A model generated the notes under the pieces. That model saw only the letters and a program-made list of their open reading frames with translations. It ran no database searches and was not told where the DNA came from. The position numbers and the translations under genes were made by a program. From Gemmatimonadaceae bacterium (lineage in GTDB: Bacteria > Gemmatimonadota > Gemmatimonadetes > Gemmatimonadales > Gemmatimonadaceae), in assembly GCA_025934775.1 (NCBI GenBank), contig JAICWO010000012.1, forward strand, positions 124,001 through 188,000: a DNA stretch of 64,000 nt, read 5' to 3'. Below are positions 33,652-42,008 of this stretch, piece after piece (positions within the stretch are counted from its first letter, which is position 1; each line of letters begins with the position of its first letter).

Positions 33652-34188
33652 TCACGGCGGCGGGATGCGCTCGAGCTGATAGACCGTGATGTGGTCGCGC
33701 CCGCTCAACGAGCTGCGCATCGTCATCGTCCACGAATTCGGGGTCTTGTATGACCAGGCGAACGTGTTGTGCGCGTTCACCTGCGGGATGAAGAACGCCC
33801 CAGTGGAATCGACGTTCGTCGCGCCCCAGCGGCCCGCGCCGAAGGTGTGATACACGCGGCCGACGGTGAGGTACACGCGTCCGGAGCCCGTCTCCTGCGT
33901 GAGCTGCGGATCGCGATAGTACGAGATCTCGATCGTCGAATCGTTCAGAAAATGATAGCGCTCGTAGAGCGTCGGCTGCTCCGGCGCCTGCGCTTCCCAC
34001 ACGCCCTCGAGCCACCGCAGCTTCCCGAAGTCCGTCGTGCTGAATGGCGTCCGCGGCTGCCCGCGCTCGGAGCGGCTGCGCGCCGGCGCCTGCGCGCCGA
34101 GGCGCACTGGGCCCGCGGCGAGCGCGGCGCCGAACGCGAGCGCGCCGAATGCCAGAGCTCGGATGGAGTGTCGCCTGGAAGGTCGCAT
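33652..34188 (-). CDS. Exported protein with DUF6265-like domain
   Basis: This 178-residue protein has a long signal peptide (ALAFGALAFGAALAAGPVRLG), then KLRWLEGVWEAQAPEQP and a beta-barrel-like pattern of strands ending HITVYQLERIPP. The LxWLxGxW opening followed by about 130 residues of beta structure is shared by small lipocalin-like domains such as DUF6265. No catalytic residues are obvious. It sits upstream of the lytic transglycosylase on the same strand, 40 bases apart, and downstream of the Csp-like gene, so it may be in a unit with either. Confidence 0.62.
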   Translation of the reverse strand: MRPSRRHSIRALAFGALAFGAALAAGPVRLGAQAPARSRSERGQPRTPFSTTDFGKLRWLEGVWEAQAPEQPTLYERYHFLNDSTIEISYYRDPQLTQETGSGRVYLTVGRVYHTFGAGRWGATNVDSTGAFFIPQVNAHNTFAWSYKTPNSWTMTMRSSLSGRDHITVYQLERIPPP

Positions 34189-34211
34189 GGTACCTGATGG
34201 TACCCCGTCGC

Positions 34212-34589
34212 TCACTCTTCGCTCCCCATCTGCGCCATGCGGTCGCACGCCTCGGCGCAGGCCGCGCAGATGTCCGCGCAGTGCGCGAGCTGTTCGTCGC
34301 CCGTCACGGACCGGCATCCTTCTTCGCACGCGCGGCACAGCTCGGCACACGCGCCGCAGGTGACGACGTGATAGGGCGAGCCGCGCAGCATGAACCCCGC
34401 GCTGGTCTGGCATATCTCCGCGCAGTCCAAGAGGATGCCGACGAGGTTGACCTCCGTCAGCTCGCCGCCGCTCGCGATGCAGTGCTGGAGCGTGATCGTA
34501 CTCACGGCGTGGCACTGCAGGCACTCCTCGATGCACTCCTGCATCTCGTCGTGCGCTTCGTCGTGCGTGTGCTGTTCAGCGTTCGCCAT
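34212..34589 (-). CDS. Cysteine-rich four-helix copper-binding protein (Csp/DUF326-like)
   Basis: This 125-residue protein contains 15 cysteines arranged along predicted helices: CIEECLQC, HC, LLDCAEIC, TCGACAELCRACEEGC, and HCADICAACAEAC. This is the pattern of the Csp copper storage proteins and DUF326, where Cys line the inside of a four-helix bundle and can bind many Cu(I) ions. There is no signal peptide, so it would be cytosolic. It is divergent from the kaiB operon, with 186 bases between the starts. A copper buffering role fits the cupredoxin and CopD-like genes elsewhere in the window. Confidence 0.9.
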   Translation of the reverse strand: MANAEQHTHDEAHDEMQECIEECLQCHAVSTITLQHCIASGGELTEVNLVGILLDCAEICQTSAGFMLRGSPYHVVTCGACAELCRACEEGCRSVTGDEQLAHCADICAACAEACDRMAQMGSEE

Positions 34590-34775
34590 GTCGGCTCCGA
34601 GAATGGTTCACGTGTCACGGCGGCACGTTGCGTACCGCTCTCACGCGGCTCCCCGCGCGGGAGTCCCCGCCGCGGAGCGGCTCTTACGGCGGAGCTTGCT
34701 CGCGCGGCCGGCCGGACCGCCATCAATTAGACATGATGCGCACGCCGTGTGCGGGCGCGTGGTTAAAGTTTCCTA

Positions 34776-35063
34776 ATGCCCCGTGTAATCTCCTTCGTTC
34801 TCTACATCGCCGGCGACACTGTTCGCTCGCAGCGCGCGATCGCGAATCTGCGCCGCATTGGCGAGGAGCGCTTCGCGGGGCGGTACAAGCTCTCGATCAT
34901 CGACGTCCACGCCGATCCGGCGAGCGCGGAGCGCGACCGGATTCTCACGACGCCCACCCTGATCAAACAGGCGCCGGGTGCGGCGCGGCGCGTGACGGGC
35001 GATCTCACCGACTTCAATCAGGTCCTCCTCGCGCTCTCGTTGGCCTCAGAGGGAGATGCATGA
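34776..35063 (+). CDS. kaiB: KaiB-like protein
   Basis: This 95-residue protein is a full-length match to KaiB. It begins ISFVLYIAGDTVRSQRAIAN, continues YKLSIIDVHADPASAERDRI and then TTPTLIKQAPGAARRVTGDL. These are the thioredoxin-like beta-alpha-beta, the D-x-h-x-x-P-x-x-A-E region and the TPTL motif that mark KaiB and the N-domain of SasA. In cyanobacteria KaiB refolds to bind the first ring of KaiC and time its phosphorylation cycle. The gene overlaps kaiC by four bases (ATGA). I see no ribosome-binding site before its ATG; the last bases before it are TTTCCTA. Confidence 0.93.
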   Translation: MPRVISFVLYIAGDTVRSQRAIANLRRIGEERFAGRYKLSIIDVHADPASAERDRILTTPTLIKQAPGAARRVTGDLTDFNQVLLALSLASEGDA

Positions 35064-36604
35064 GCATGGCGGCGAAGAAAGCAGCACGCGCGCGTCGGGC
35101 GGCGCGTGGGCAACACCTGACCCGGCAAGGGTCGATCGACAAGATCGCGACCGGGATTCCCGGCTTCGACTTCGTCGCCGGCGGCGGCCTTCCGGAGTGC
35201 CGCGCGACGCTGGTCGCCGGGACGGCCGGCAGCGCGAAGACGATCTTCGTGAGCCACTTCCTCACCGCGGGCATCCAGCGCTTCAACGAGGCGGGTGTCT
35301 TCGTCACGTTCGAGGATTCGCCGGTCGACATTCGCCGCAACATGTGCGCGTTCGGCTGGGACATCGAACGGTGGGAGCGGGATAACAAGTGGGCATTCGT
35401 CGACGTCTCGCCCGAGACGAACGGCCCCACGCCCATCGTCGGCGCCTTCGACCTCGGCGGCCTCCTCTCGCGAATCGAACACGCGGTGCGCCGGACCAAA
35501 GCCCGGCGCGTCACCCTCGATTCGCTGAACGCGCTGTTCGTGCAGTTTCCCGATCGCGCGCTGATCCGATCGGAGCTCTTCCGCATCACGACCGCGCTCA
35601 AGCAGATGGGCGCCACGGTCGTATTCACCGCCGAGCGCACGGAAGACTACGGCGCCATCACGCAGTTCGGCATCGAGGAGTTCGTCGCCGACAACGTCGT
35701 GCTCCTGCGCAACATCCTCGTCGACGAGCGGCGCCGCCGCACGATCGAGATTCTCAAGTTCCGCGGCGCGTCGCACGAACGCGGCGAGGTGCCGTTCACC
35801 GTGATGGAGCACGGGCTCATCGTCATTCCGATCAGCGCGCAGCAGCTCACGCAGGAATCCACCACGGTGCGCGTGACGTCGGGCATTCCGGAGCTCGATC
35901 GCATGTGCAACGGCGGCATCTTCCGCGATTCCATCGTGCTCGTCTCGGGCGCGACGGGGACGGGGAAAACGCTGATGAGCGCCCAATTTCTGAATGGAGG
36001 GGTGCAGAAGCGGGAACGATGCCTGCTCTTTGCGTTCGAGGAGAGCCGCGATCAGTTGTTCCGGAACGCCGCCGCGTGGGGTATGGACTTTGAAAAAGCG
36101 GAGCAGCAGGGGCGTCTCGTCGTGCAGAATCAATATCCGCACGCGATGCCGATGGAGGACCACCTGGTCCGCATGCGCAACCTGATCGAGACGGTCGCGC
36201 CGACCCGGGTTGCCGTCGACAGCCTGTCGGCGCTCGAGCGGGTGTTCACGCTCAAGAGCTTCCGCGAGTTCGTGATCAGCCTCACGTCGACGTTGAAGAA
36301 GCAGCAGATCGCCGGGCTGTTCACGTCGACGACGCCGTCGTTGCTCGGCGGCGGCTCGATCACGGAGAAGCACATCTCGACACTCACGGATTCGATCATT
36401 CTCCTGCGCTACGTGGAGTCCAAGGGACAGATGCGGCGCAGCATCAACATCCTCAAGATGCGCGGCTCGCCGCACGACACGCAGCTGCGCGAGTACACGA
36501 TCGACGGACACGGTATGCACATCGGGGAGCCTTTCCGCGACGTCAGCGGCATTCTCTCGGGCCTCGTACACTCGCTCGTCGTGGAGGACGAGCGCGACGA
36601 GTGA
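35060..36604 (+). CDS. kaiC: KaiC-like two-domain ATPase/autokinase
   Basis: This 514-residue protein has two RecA-type domains. The first carries AGTAGSAKTIF as P-loop (Ala in place of the second Gly) and VFVTFEDSP where cyanobacterial KaiC has a Glu pair. The second carries SGATGTGKTLM and LLFAFEESRDQLF. The autophosphorylation sites of Synechococcus KaiC (T426, S431, T432) are all present as SITEKHISTLTD (T435, S440, T441). The C-terminus stops soon after FRDVSGILSG and lacks the long tail that binds KaiA; there is no kaiA in the window. It is coupled to kaiB by an ATGA overlap and to a histidine kinase by a one-base overlap. A role in stress or timing signalling is inferred. Confidence 0.94.
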   Translation: MSMAAKKAARARRAARGQHLTRQGSIDKIATGIPGFDFVAGGGLPECRATLVAGTAGSAKTIFVSHFLTAGIQRFNEAGVFVTFEDSPVDIRRNMCAFGWDIERWERDNKWAFVDVSPETNGPTPIVGAFDLGGLLSRIEHAVRRTKARRVTLDSLNALFVQFPDRALIRSELFRITTALKQMGATVVFTAERTEDYGAITQFGIEEFVADNVVLLRNILVDERRRRTIEILKFRGASHERGEVPFTVMEHGLIVIPISAQQLTQESTTVRVTSGIPELDRMCNGGIFRDSIVLVSGATGTGKTLMSAQFLNGGVQKRERCLLFAFEESRDQLFRNAAAWGMDFEKAEQQGRLVVQNQYPHAMPMEDHLVRMRNLIETVAPTRVAVDSLSALERVFTLKSFREFVISLTSTLKKQQIAGLFTSTTPSLLGGGSITEKHISTLTDSIILLRYVESKGQMRRSINILKMRGSPHDTQLREYTIDGHGMHIGEPFRDVSGILSGLVHSLVVEDERDE

Positions 36605-38277
36605 TGGAGCAGCGGGCGGGCACTGAGCGGCGGCACGCGCGCCGCTCGGAACAGGCGCGATTGCGGTCGATCGTCGAGCGCATGGCCGACGGAATTCTCA
36701 TTGTCGGGCCGGACGGCGCGATTCGCTTTGCCAATCCCGCCGCTGAGCGGCTCTTCGGGCGCCCCATGGGTGAGCTCATGTCGCGCGAGTTCGGTCTTCC
36801 CACGATCGACGGCGACACCACCGAGATCGACGTCGTGCGTCCGGGCGGCGAGACGATCGCCGTCGAGCTGCGCGTCGTCGCCACGGACTGGGAGAGCGAG
36901 CCGGCGCGCCTCGTCTCGCTGCGCGACGTCACCGACCGCAAACGCTCGGAGGAACGCGCGGCGCTCCTCGATCGCGAGCGCGTCGCGCGCGCCGAGGCCG
37001 AGGCGGCGAGCCAGGCGAAGTCGGAGTTCCTGGCGGTGATGAGTCACGAGCTGCGCACGCCGCTCAACGCCGTGATCGGCTACAGCGAGCTGCTCGACCT
37101 CGGCATCGCCGGACCGCTCACGCCGGAGCAGCGGCATCAGATCACACGCATTCGCGCGAGCGGGCGGCATCTGCTCGGACTCGTGAACGAGGTGCTCGAT
37201 CTCGCCAAAGTCGAAGCCGGCCGGCTCTCGCTGCACATCGACACGGCGCGCGTTGGCCAGACCGCCGACGCGGCGCTCGCGCTCGTGCAGCCGGCCGCCG
37301 AGGCGCGCGCGATCAATTTCTCGTCGCATTGCGACGGCGACGGCGGCGCGCTGTACGACGGCGACGAGGATCGCGTGCGTCAGATCATCGTGAATCTGCT
37401 CACGAACGCGGTGAAGTTCACGGAGCCTGGCGGCTCGGTGACGCTCGAGGCGGGCGTCACGCGCCGCCCGGATCCGGAGGCCCGACTCTTCGGCGGCCCG
37501 TGGGTATTCGTGCGCGTGACGGACACCGGCATCGGCATTCCACCCGATCAACTCACGACGATCTTCGATCCCTTCGTGCAGGTCGATCGCGGACACACGC
37601 GATCGAACGATGGGTCGGGGTTGGGACTGACGATCAGCCGGCGGCTCGCGCGGCTCATGAAGGGCGATCTCACCGTGCGCAGCAAGCCCGGTGAAGGCTC
37701 GGTCTTCACGCTCTGGCTGCCGGCGGCGAATCGCTCGCCGCGCGTGATGCCGCCGCGCGCCGAGTCGGGCGACGACGCGCAGCACCTCCGCGGCTTGGCG
37801 GAGATCGGCGAAGCACTCGTACGCGAGACGGTGTCCGTCGTCAACGCGTTCGTCGCCCGCCTTCGCGCCGAGCCGATCGTGGCCACGGCGGACTCGTTCA
37901 AGTACGCGCAGCTCGCCGATCACGCGGGAACGTTCGTGGCCAACGTCGGCGCGGTGCTGATCGCGATCGAGGAGACGCGCGGGACGCCATCATCGCTCAT
38001 CGCCGACGGCACCGAGATTCAGCATTTGCTCAGCGAGCGCCACGGTGCGCAGCGCGGCCGCCTTGGCTGGTCGGTGCAGGCGCTTCGCCGCGAGTGGCAG
38101 GTGCTGCGAAGCGAGATCGAGCGTGCGATCCGCCGCCGGTCGCAGGGCGTGTCGGAGCGGACGCTCGCCGAAGCGCTCACGATCGTGCAGCGGCTCGTGG
38201 AGCAGGCGGAGGACGCGAGCTGTCGCGCGTTGACGCGCACCGTGCAGGAGCTCGCCGCGCGGACGACGTCCGGCTGA
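36604..38277 (+). CDS. PAS-domain sensor histidine kinase, kaiC-coupled
   Basis: This is a 557-residue protein. A PAS domain (about 18-115) starts RSIVERMADGILIVGPDGAI and precedes a short coiled coil. The dimerisation helix SEFLAVMSHELRTPLNAVIG puts the phospho-acceptor at H148, and the ATPase domain has NLLTNAVKFTEPGG, DTGIGIPPDQL and GSGLGLTISRRLARLMKGD. About 180 C-terminal residues after the kinase are helical and recall the RsbRD-type N-domain, though I am unsure of this. There is no membrane helix, so it is cytosolic. The start overlaps the kaiC stop by one base; a GTG one codon earlier is possible. It likely reads KaiC state in the way SasA does, but without a KaiB-like domain. Confidence 0.93.
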   Translation: MEQRAGTERRHARRSEQARLRSIVERMADGILIVGPDGAIRFANPAAERLFGRPMGELMSREFGLPTIDGDTTEIDVVRPGGETIAVELRVVATDWESEPARLVSLRDVTDRKRSEERAALLDRERVARAEAEAASQAKSEFLAVMSHELRTPLNAVIGYSELLDLGIAGPLTPEQRHQITRIRASGRHLLGLVNEVLDLAKVEAGRLSLHIDTARVGQTADAALALVQPAAEARAINFSSHCDGDGGALYDGDEDRVRQIIVNLLTNAVKFTEPGGSVTLEAGVTRRPDPEARLFGGPWVFVRVTDTGIGIPPDQLTTIFDPFVQVDRGHTRSNDGSGLGLTISRRLARLMKGDLTVRSKPGEGSVFTLWLPAANRSPRVMPPRAESGDDAQHLRGLAEIGEALVRETVSVVNAFVARLRAEPIVATADSFKYAQLADHAGTFVANVGAVLIAIEETRGTPSSLIADGTEIQHLLSERHGAQRGRLGWSVQALRREWQVLRSEIERAIRRRSQGVSERTLAEALTIVQRLVEQAEDASCRALTRTVQELAARTTSG

Positions 38278-38359
38278 GCGCGCTGCCTCGCCCAAAGTGG
38301 CACGCCCCGTGCCCTACAAGGGGTGAATTTCCCCGACACGAGCAGGAGGCGCACCCGTG

Positions 38360-38854
38360 ATGCATCGCATACTTCCAGCGTTCGCGCTGGCGTTTCTGGC
38401 GGCTGGCGCGGCCTGCAGCCGAAACAACAGCGCGGCGAGTGATTCGACATTGAACACGGACCTGTCACTCGCGGCGCAGCAGCGCGGCGCGCAGTCCGAC
38501 AGCCTGAACGCGGCGGAGCTGAATCCGTCGGCCACACCGAACGCCGCGGTCGGCAGCGCGGCCGCGACGCACACCGCGTCGACGAGCACCGTGCACCACA
38601 CGGCGAGCAGCGGCACCACGCATCACCGGAGCAGCGGCGGCACGGTGTACACGAGCGGCGGCACGGTGACGACGAGCAGCGGGCACGTGGTGAAGCATAC
38701 GCAGCGCGACGCTGCGATCGGCGCGGCGGCGGGCGCGGTGCTCGGCGCGACGACGAGCCGCAACAAGGTGAAGGGCGGCTTGATCGGCGCGGCGGTCGGC
38801 GGCATCCTCGGCGGCGTGATCGGCAACAACGTCGACAAGAAGAAAGTGCCTTGA
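38360..38854 (+). CDS. Lipoprotein with glycine-zipper C-terminus
   Basis: This 164-residue protein follows AGGAGGC. Its leader FALAFLAAGAACSRN ends in a lipobox cysteine. A low-complexity Ser/Thr/His-rich middle (SSGTTHHRSSGGTVYTSGG) leads to a C-terminal glycine zipper, AAIGAAAGAVLGATTS and GGLIGAAVGGILGGVIGNN, which can pack into or across a membrane. Similar small envelope lipoproteins are widespread and of unknown function. A GTG one codon upstream is an alternative start. A perfect terminator follows the stop, so it is a single-gene unit or the end of the kai transcript. Confidence 0.85.
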   Translation: MHRILPAFALAFLAAGAACSRNNSAASDSTLNTDLSLAAQQRGAQSDSLNAAELNPSATPNAAVGSAAATHTASTSTVHHTASSGTTHHRSSGGTVYTSGGTVTTSSGHVVKHTQRDAAIGAAAGAVLGATTSRNKVKGGLIGAAVGGILGGVIGNNVDKKKVP

Positions 38855-38875
38855 CGGAACGCTGTGATCTGCACG

Positions 38876-38907
38876 AAAAACGGGAGCCTCGCGGCTCCCG
38901 TTTTTTT
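38876..38907 (+). terminator. Intrinsic terminator after the glycine-zipper lipoprotein
   Basis: AAAAACGGGAGCC, loop TCGC, then GGCTCCCGTTTTTTT: a GC-rich perfect stem with seven Ts. It lies 22 bases after the stop codon and isolates the infA gene from upstream transcription. Confidence 0.95.
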
Positions 38908-38946
38908 GCGGGTCAGGGTTGTCTTACTGTTCCGCCAGGAGCGCTC

Positions 38947-38952
38947 TATACT
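38947..38952 (+). promoter_or_regulatory. Likely -10 element of infA
   Basis: TATACT lies 36 bases before the infA start, right after a terminator. TTACTG 17 bases upstream (38924-38929) is a poor -35, and TTGTCT (38919-38924) is too far away at 22 bases. The call rests mainly on the -10 and on the need for a new start after the terminator. Confidence 0.45.
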
Positions 38953-38987
38953 TCTCACACGCCAGCGGACTCCTCAACTCAGCGTAC

Positions 38988-39209
38988 ATGGCAAAGGAAG
39001 AACCGATTCAGCTCGAGGGGCAGGTCACGGAAGTGCTGCCGAATGCGACCTTCCGGGTTCAGCTCACGAACGGCCACAACGTTCTCGCGACTCTGGGCGG
39101 CAACATGCGGCGCTTTCGCATTCGCGTGCTGCAAGGAGACCGGGTCACGATCGAGGTGTCGCCGTACGATCTGACGAGGGGAAGAATCATTTTCCGCCAC
39201 AAGACCTGA
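38988..39209 (+). CDS. infA: Translation initiation factor IF-1
   Basis: This 73-residue protein is a textbook IF-1: [40 protein letters not shown] and a C-terminal [10 protein letters not shown]. The single OB-fold domain binds the ribosomal A site during initiation. It is not in a ribosomal protein operon here but stands alone, with its own terminator-isolated promoter region and a very long palindrome after it. The frame extends 23 codons upstream, but the IF-1 N-terminus fixes the start. Confidence 0.97.
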   Translation: MAKEEPIQLEGQVTEVLPNATFRVQLTNGHNVLATLGGNMRRFRIRVLQGDRVTIEVSPYDLTRGRIIFRHKT

Positions 39210-39224
39210 CCACGGAGCTGACAG

Positions 39225-39400
39225 CCGCAGTCCCCGGCTCGGCTATCGGCTATCCGCGACGGCTATCCGAGGGAAGTGGAACGAAGCGCAGAATGGGCAC
39301 ACCGAACTCTCTTCGGCGTGCCCATTCAGCGTTTCGTTCCGAATTCGACCGATAGCTGTCGCTGATAGCGAACAGCCGAGCGGGGTGCTGACAACTTGCT
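39225..39400. repeat. Long palindrome of GCTATCn heptads between convergent genes
   Basis: The centre (39279-39306 and 39312-39339, loop CTCTC) is a 28-base stem with three mismatches that includes GAATGGGCAC/GTGCCCATTC. Outside it, the left flank (GCTATCG, GCTATCC, GCGACGG in 7-base phase) and the right flank (reverse complement GCTGTTC, GCTATCA, GCGACAG) continue the pairing, giving about 75-base arms. It fills the gap between infA and the convergent phosphoesterase gene. Confidence 0.85.
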
Positions 39401-39412
39401 GCCAGCTTGCTG

Positions 39413-41884
39413 TCAGTACCCAAGCTTCGCTTCCCGCCCTCCCATCCTCGTCACACCCGGGTACGGCGCCCCGCCCTTGATCGCCTCCCACAAGATCCGG
39501 TTTCCAACATCGTCGTTCACCTCGTCCTCGAGCTGGAGATCGAGCTTCGCGGACTCCCGCGCGCCGCGCGTGCCGCGCGGATTCACCGCGTCGAGCGACT
39601 GCGCCGGGATGAGCGCCGCGTACGGGGTGAGATCGGGCGAATCGGCCCAGATGTCGCGCAGCGGGCGTCCGAAATAGTCGAACTGCGACATTGACGCCAG
39701 GCCAAGGATCTCCTCGATCGTCCGCAGCACGTCGGTCGTGTTCGTGAATCGGTGAATCGCGCCGGGCCGGTTGTACGCCGAGATGACGAACAGCGGCGAG
39801 CGATGCGAGTCGACGTGGTCGGCGCCGTTCTGCGCGTCATCCTCGAGCACGAAGATCACGGTGTTCTTCCAGTATGGCGACTTCGACACCGCTTCGACCA
39901 TGCGGCCGAGGGCGAGATCGTTGTCGGCGAACGCGGCGAGCGGCGTCGGCCGGCCCGCTTGGAGGTACGACGTGTGGTCGTTCGGCAGGCGGACGATCTC
40001 GAGCGCCGGCATGTCCCCCCGTTTCACGTACTCGTTGAATTCCGAGATCCAGACGTCGGCGCGATGCTGGTCCTTGATCGCGAGATCGAAGCCGGGATAT
40101 AGCGGATTCGTATGAGCGTACAGGAATGGCTTGTCGCCGCGATAGCCCGCCGGCAGCGGATCGTCGTCTCGCTTCGACGAGACCACGAACTCGCCGTAGT
40201 TGCGGAACGTGATCCCCTTCTTCTCGGCCAGGTTCCACAGATAGCCGCTCGCCGGCTCGGCGACGTCGTCTTCCGGGACGTCGTTCATCGCGAAGCCGCG
40301 ATTCGTCCCTTCGTAGTCGTAGCTCCGGCCGCGGCTCGAGTAGTTCGACGGCACCGTCTTCTGGAGGTAGTCGGTCGCGTACGCCGCCGTCGACCAGTTG
40401 TGGCCGTCGGGGCTCACTTCAGCGTTTACGAAGAATCGATCGAATATACCAAAACGCTCAACGAGCGCGTGGTGGTTCGGCGAGACGGTGCGCGGAAAGA
40501 AGACCAGCGCCGAGTCGCCGTCCGCCCGGCGCTCGTCGCCCAGGATCTGGTCGTACGTCCGATTCTCCTTGATGATGTAGATGACGTGCTCGAACGGCGG
40601 GTAGCGATGCGCGCGGCTCGTCGCGTCGTTCCAGCCGTTCGCCGCCGTCACGCGCGCCGTGAAGCGGGCGAGCGTCGCGCCGCCGATCTCCGCCACCGGC
40701 ACGCGCATCACCGTACCCTCGATCATGCCGAGGCTGTACTCGTCGTTGCGCCCGCTCACCGGATTCGGACCGCCCGGATTGGCCCGCGAGCCGCGGCCCT
40801 TGCCGTTCGCGATCAACAGGCCGTCGCCGGTCTGAACGAGCGACGTCGGGTACCAGCCCGTCGGGACGCGTCCGGTCAAGCGGTCGCTTCCCGTCGCCGT
40901 CGCGACGTTCGACGTCGCCGGCGCCAGATCGAACACCGCGACGGAGTTCGCGTCCGCTTCAGCCACGTAGAGCCGCGTTCCGTCGGGTGAGAGCGCGAGC
41001 GCGTTCGGCGTCGACCCTTCGCTCGGGCCGGCCGGCGGCGGATCGAGCAGCCGTGCGATCACGCGGCGGCGCTTGGTGTCGACCACCGCGACGTGATCCG
41101 TGCTGCCGCTGGCGACGAACAGCCGCGAGCCGTCGGGGCTGAGCAGCAGCGACGACGGATGCCGCGCCACGGCCATGCGCCCCGCGTCGCGCAGGCGGCC
41201 CTCGCCCTCCGGCGTGAAGACCGAGACCGTGTAGCCGCCCCACGCGGACACGTACACCGTGCCGCTTTTGTCACTGACCACGTCGTATGGATAGCGCTCC
41301 GTCGCGAGCCGCTGCACCACGCGTCCGGATGCAACGTCGATCACCGCGAGTGAGTCGGCGAGGTTCTCGGCCACGTACAGCGTGGCGCCGTCGGGCGAGA
41401 GCGCGAGGCCGGCCGGGTAGCGCGTCCCGGATTGGCGCGGATGCTTCACCGCGAGGATGATGCTGTCCCGGAGCGTCGCCCTGCCGTCGCGCCACTCGTA
41501 GCGATACACCACGTCGTCGTTTCCGCCCGACGAATAGAGCGTGTGGCCGTCGGGGGAGAACGCGAGTCCCACGAACGCGGCGGCTTGCGGCACCTCTTGC
41601 AGCACGCGGCCGGACGTCGCGTCCACGACTTCGAGTCCCTGTTTGCTGTAGCCGGAGAGCGACAGGACGGCGCGATCGTGCTCCGGGGCGAGGCGCATCG
41701 TGAGCGCCATCGGGCCGATGTCCGCCATCGGCGCCGCGGGATCGAGCCGGACGCCGTTCGGAAGCCGCGAGCCCAGGGAAGTGGAGAGTGAATCACCCGT
41801 TCGCGAGGCCTGCGGCGCGGGATGGCCGCAGGCGACTGTGACGGAGAGCACCACGAGCGAGAGGCGGAGCGACATCCGGCGCAT
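39413..41884 (-). CDS. Bifunctional YncE-like propeller / phosphoesterase lipoprotein
   Basis: This is an 823-residue exported protein. The lipoprotein leader LSLVVLSVTVACGHP is followed by a seven-bladed YncE-type propeller (about 60-390), with repeats such as SPDGHTLYSSGGNDDVVYRY and SPDGATLYVAENLADSLAV. The second half (about 420-800) is a phosphoesterase/alkaline-phosphatase-like domain with YIIKENRTYDQILGD and GHNWSTAAYATDYLQ, and a FVLEDDAQNGADHVDSHRSP metal-ligand cluster. It may bind and hydrolyse phosphoesters at the cell surface. It is divergent from a porin gene of the phosphate-selective type, 124 bases away, which would fit joint phosphate scavenging. Confidence 0.9.
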   Translation of the reverse strand: MRRMSLRLSLVVLSVTVACGHPAPQASRTGDSLSTSLGSRLPNGVRLDPAAPMADIGPMALTMRLAPEHDRAVLSLSGYSKQGLEVVDATSGRVLQEVPQAAAFVGLAFSPDGHTLYSSGGNDDVVYRYEWRDGRATLRDSIILAVKHPRQSGTRYPAGLALSPDGATLYVAENLADSLAVIDVASGRVVQRLATERYPYDVVSDKSGTVYVSAWGGYTVSVFTPEGEGRLRDAGRMAVARHPSSLLLSPDGSRLFVASGSTDHVAVVDTKRRRVIARLLDPPPAGPSEGSTPNALALSPDGTRLYVAEADANSVAVFDLAPATSNVATATGSDRLTGRVPTGWYPTSLVQTGDGLLIANGKGRGSRANPGGPNPVSGRNDEYSLGMIEGTVMRVPVAEIGGATLARFTARVTAANGWNDATSRAHRYPPFEHVIYIIKENRTYDQILGDERRADGDSALVFFPRTVSPNHHALVERFGIFDRFFVNAEVSPDGHNWSTAAYATDYLQKTVPSNYSSRGRSYDYEGTNRGFAMNDVPEDDVAEPASGYLWNLAEKKGITFRNYGEFVVSSKRDDDPLPAGYRGDKPFLYAHTNPLYPGFDLAIKDQHRADVWISEFNEYVKRGDMPALEIVRLPNDHTSYLQAGRPTPLAAFADNDLALGRMVEAVSKSPYWKNTVIFVLEDDAQNGADHVDSHRSPLFVISAYNRPGAIHRFTNTTDVLRTIEEILGLASMSQFDYFGRPLRDIWADSPDLTPYAALIPAQSLDAVNPRGTRGARESAKLDLQLEDEVNDDVGNRILWEAIKGGAPYPGVTRMGGREAKLGY

Positions 41885-42008
41885 CGATTTCGGGGGAGGA
41901 GGTGGCTCGCGTAGGATTCAATCGTCCGATAAGATACTGCGCCTGCCTTCGGCTGCACCTCCGCTCGTCGCGGGGGACCGCGCCGTTTTCCCGACTTTCA
42001 CTACTTCG

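Noticed and set aside
34590-34775. A kaiA gene or a sigma-70 promoter upstream of kaiB
   Set aside because: The 186-base gap is too short for kaiA, and no -35/-10 pair with suitable spacing is seen. TTTCCTA before the ATG is not a ribosome-binding site.
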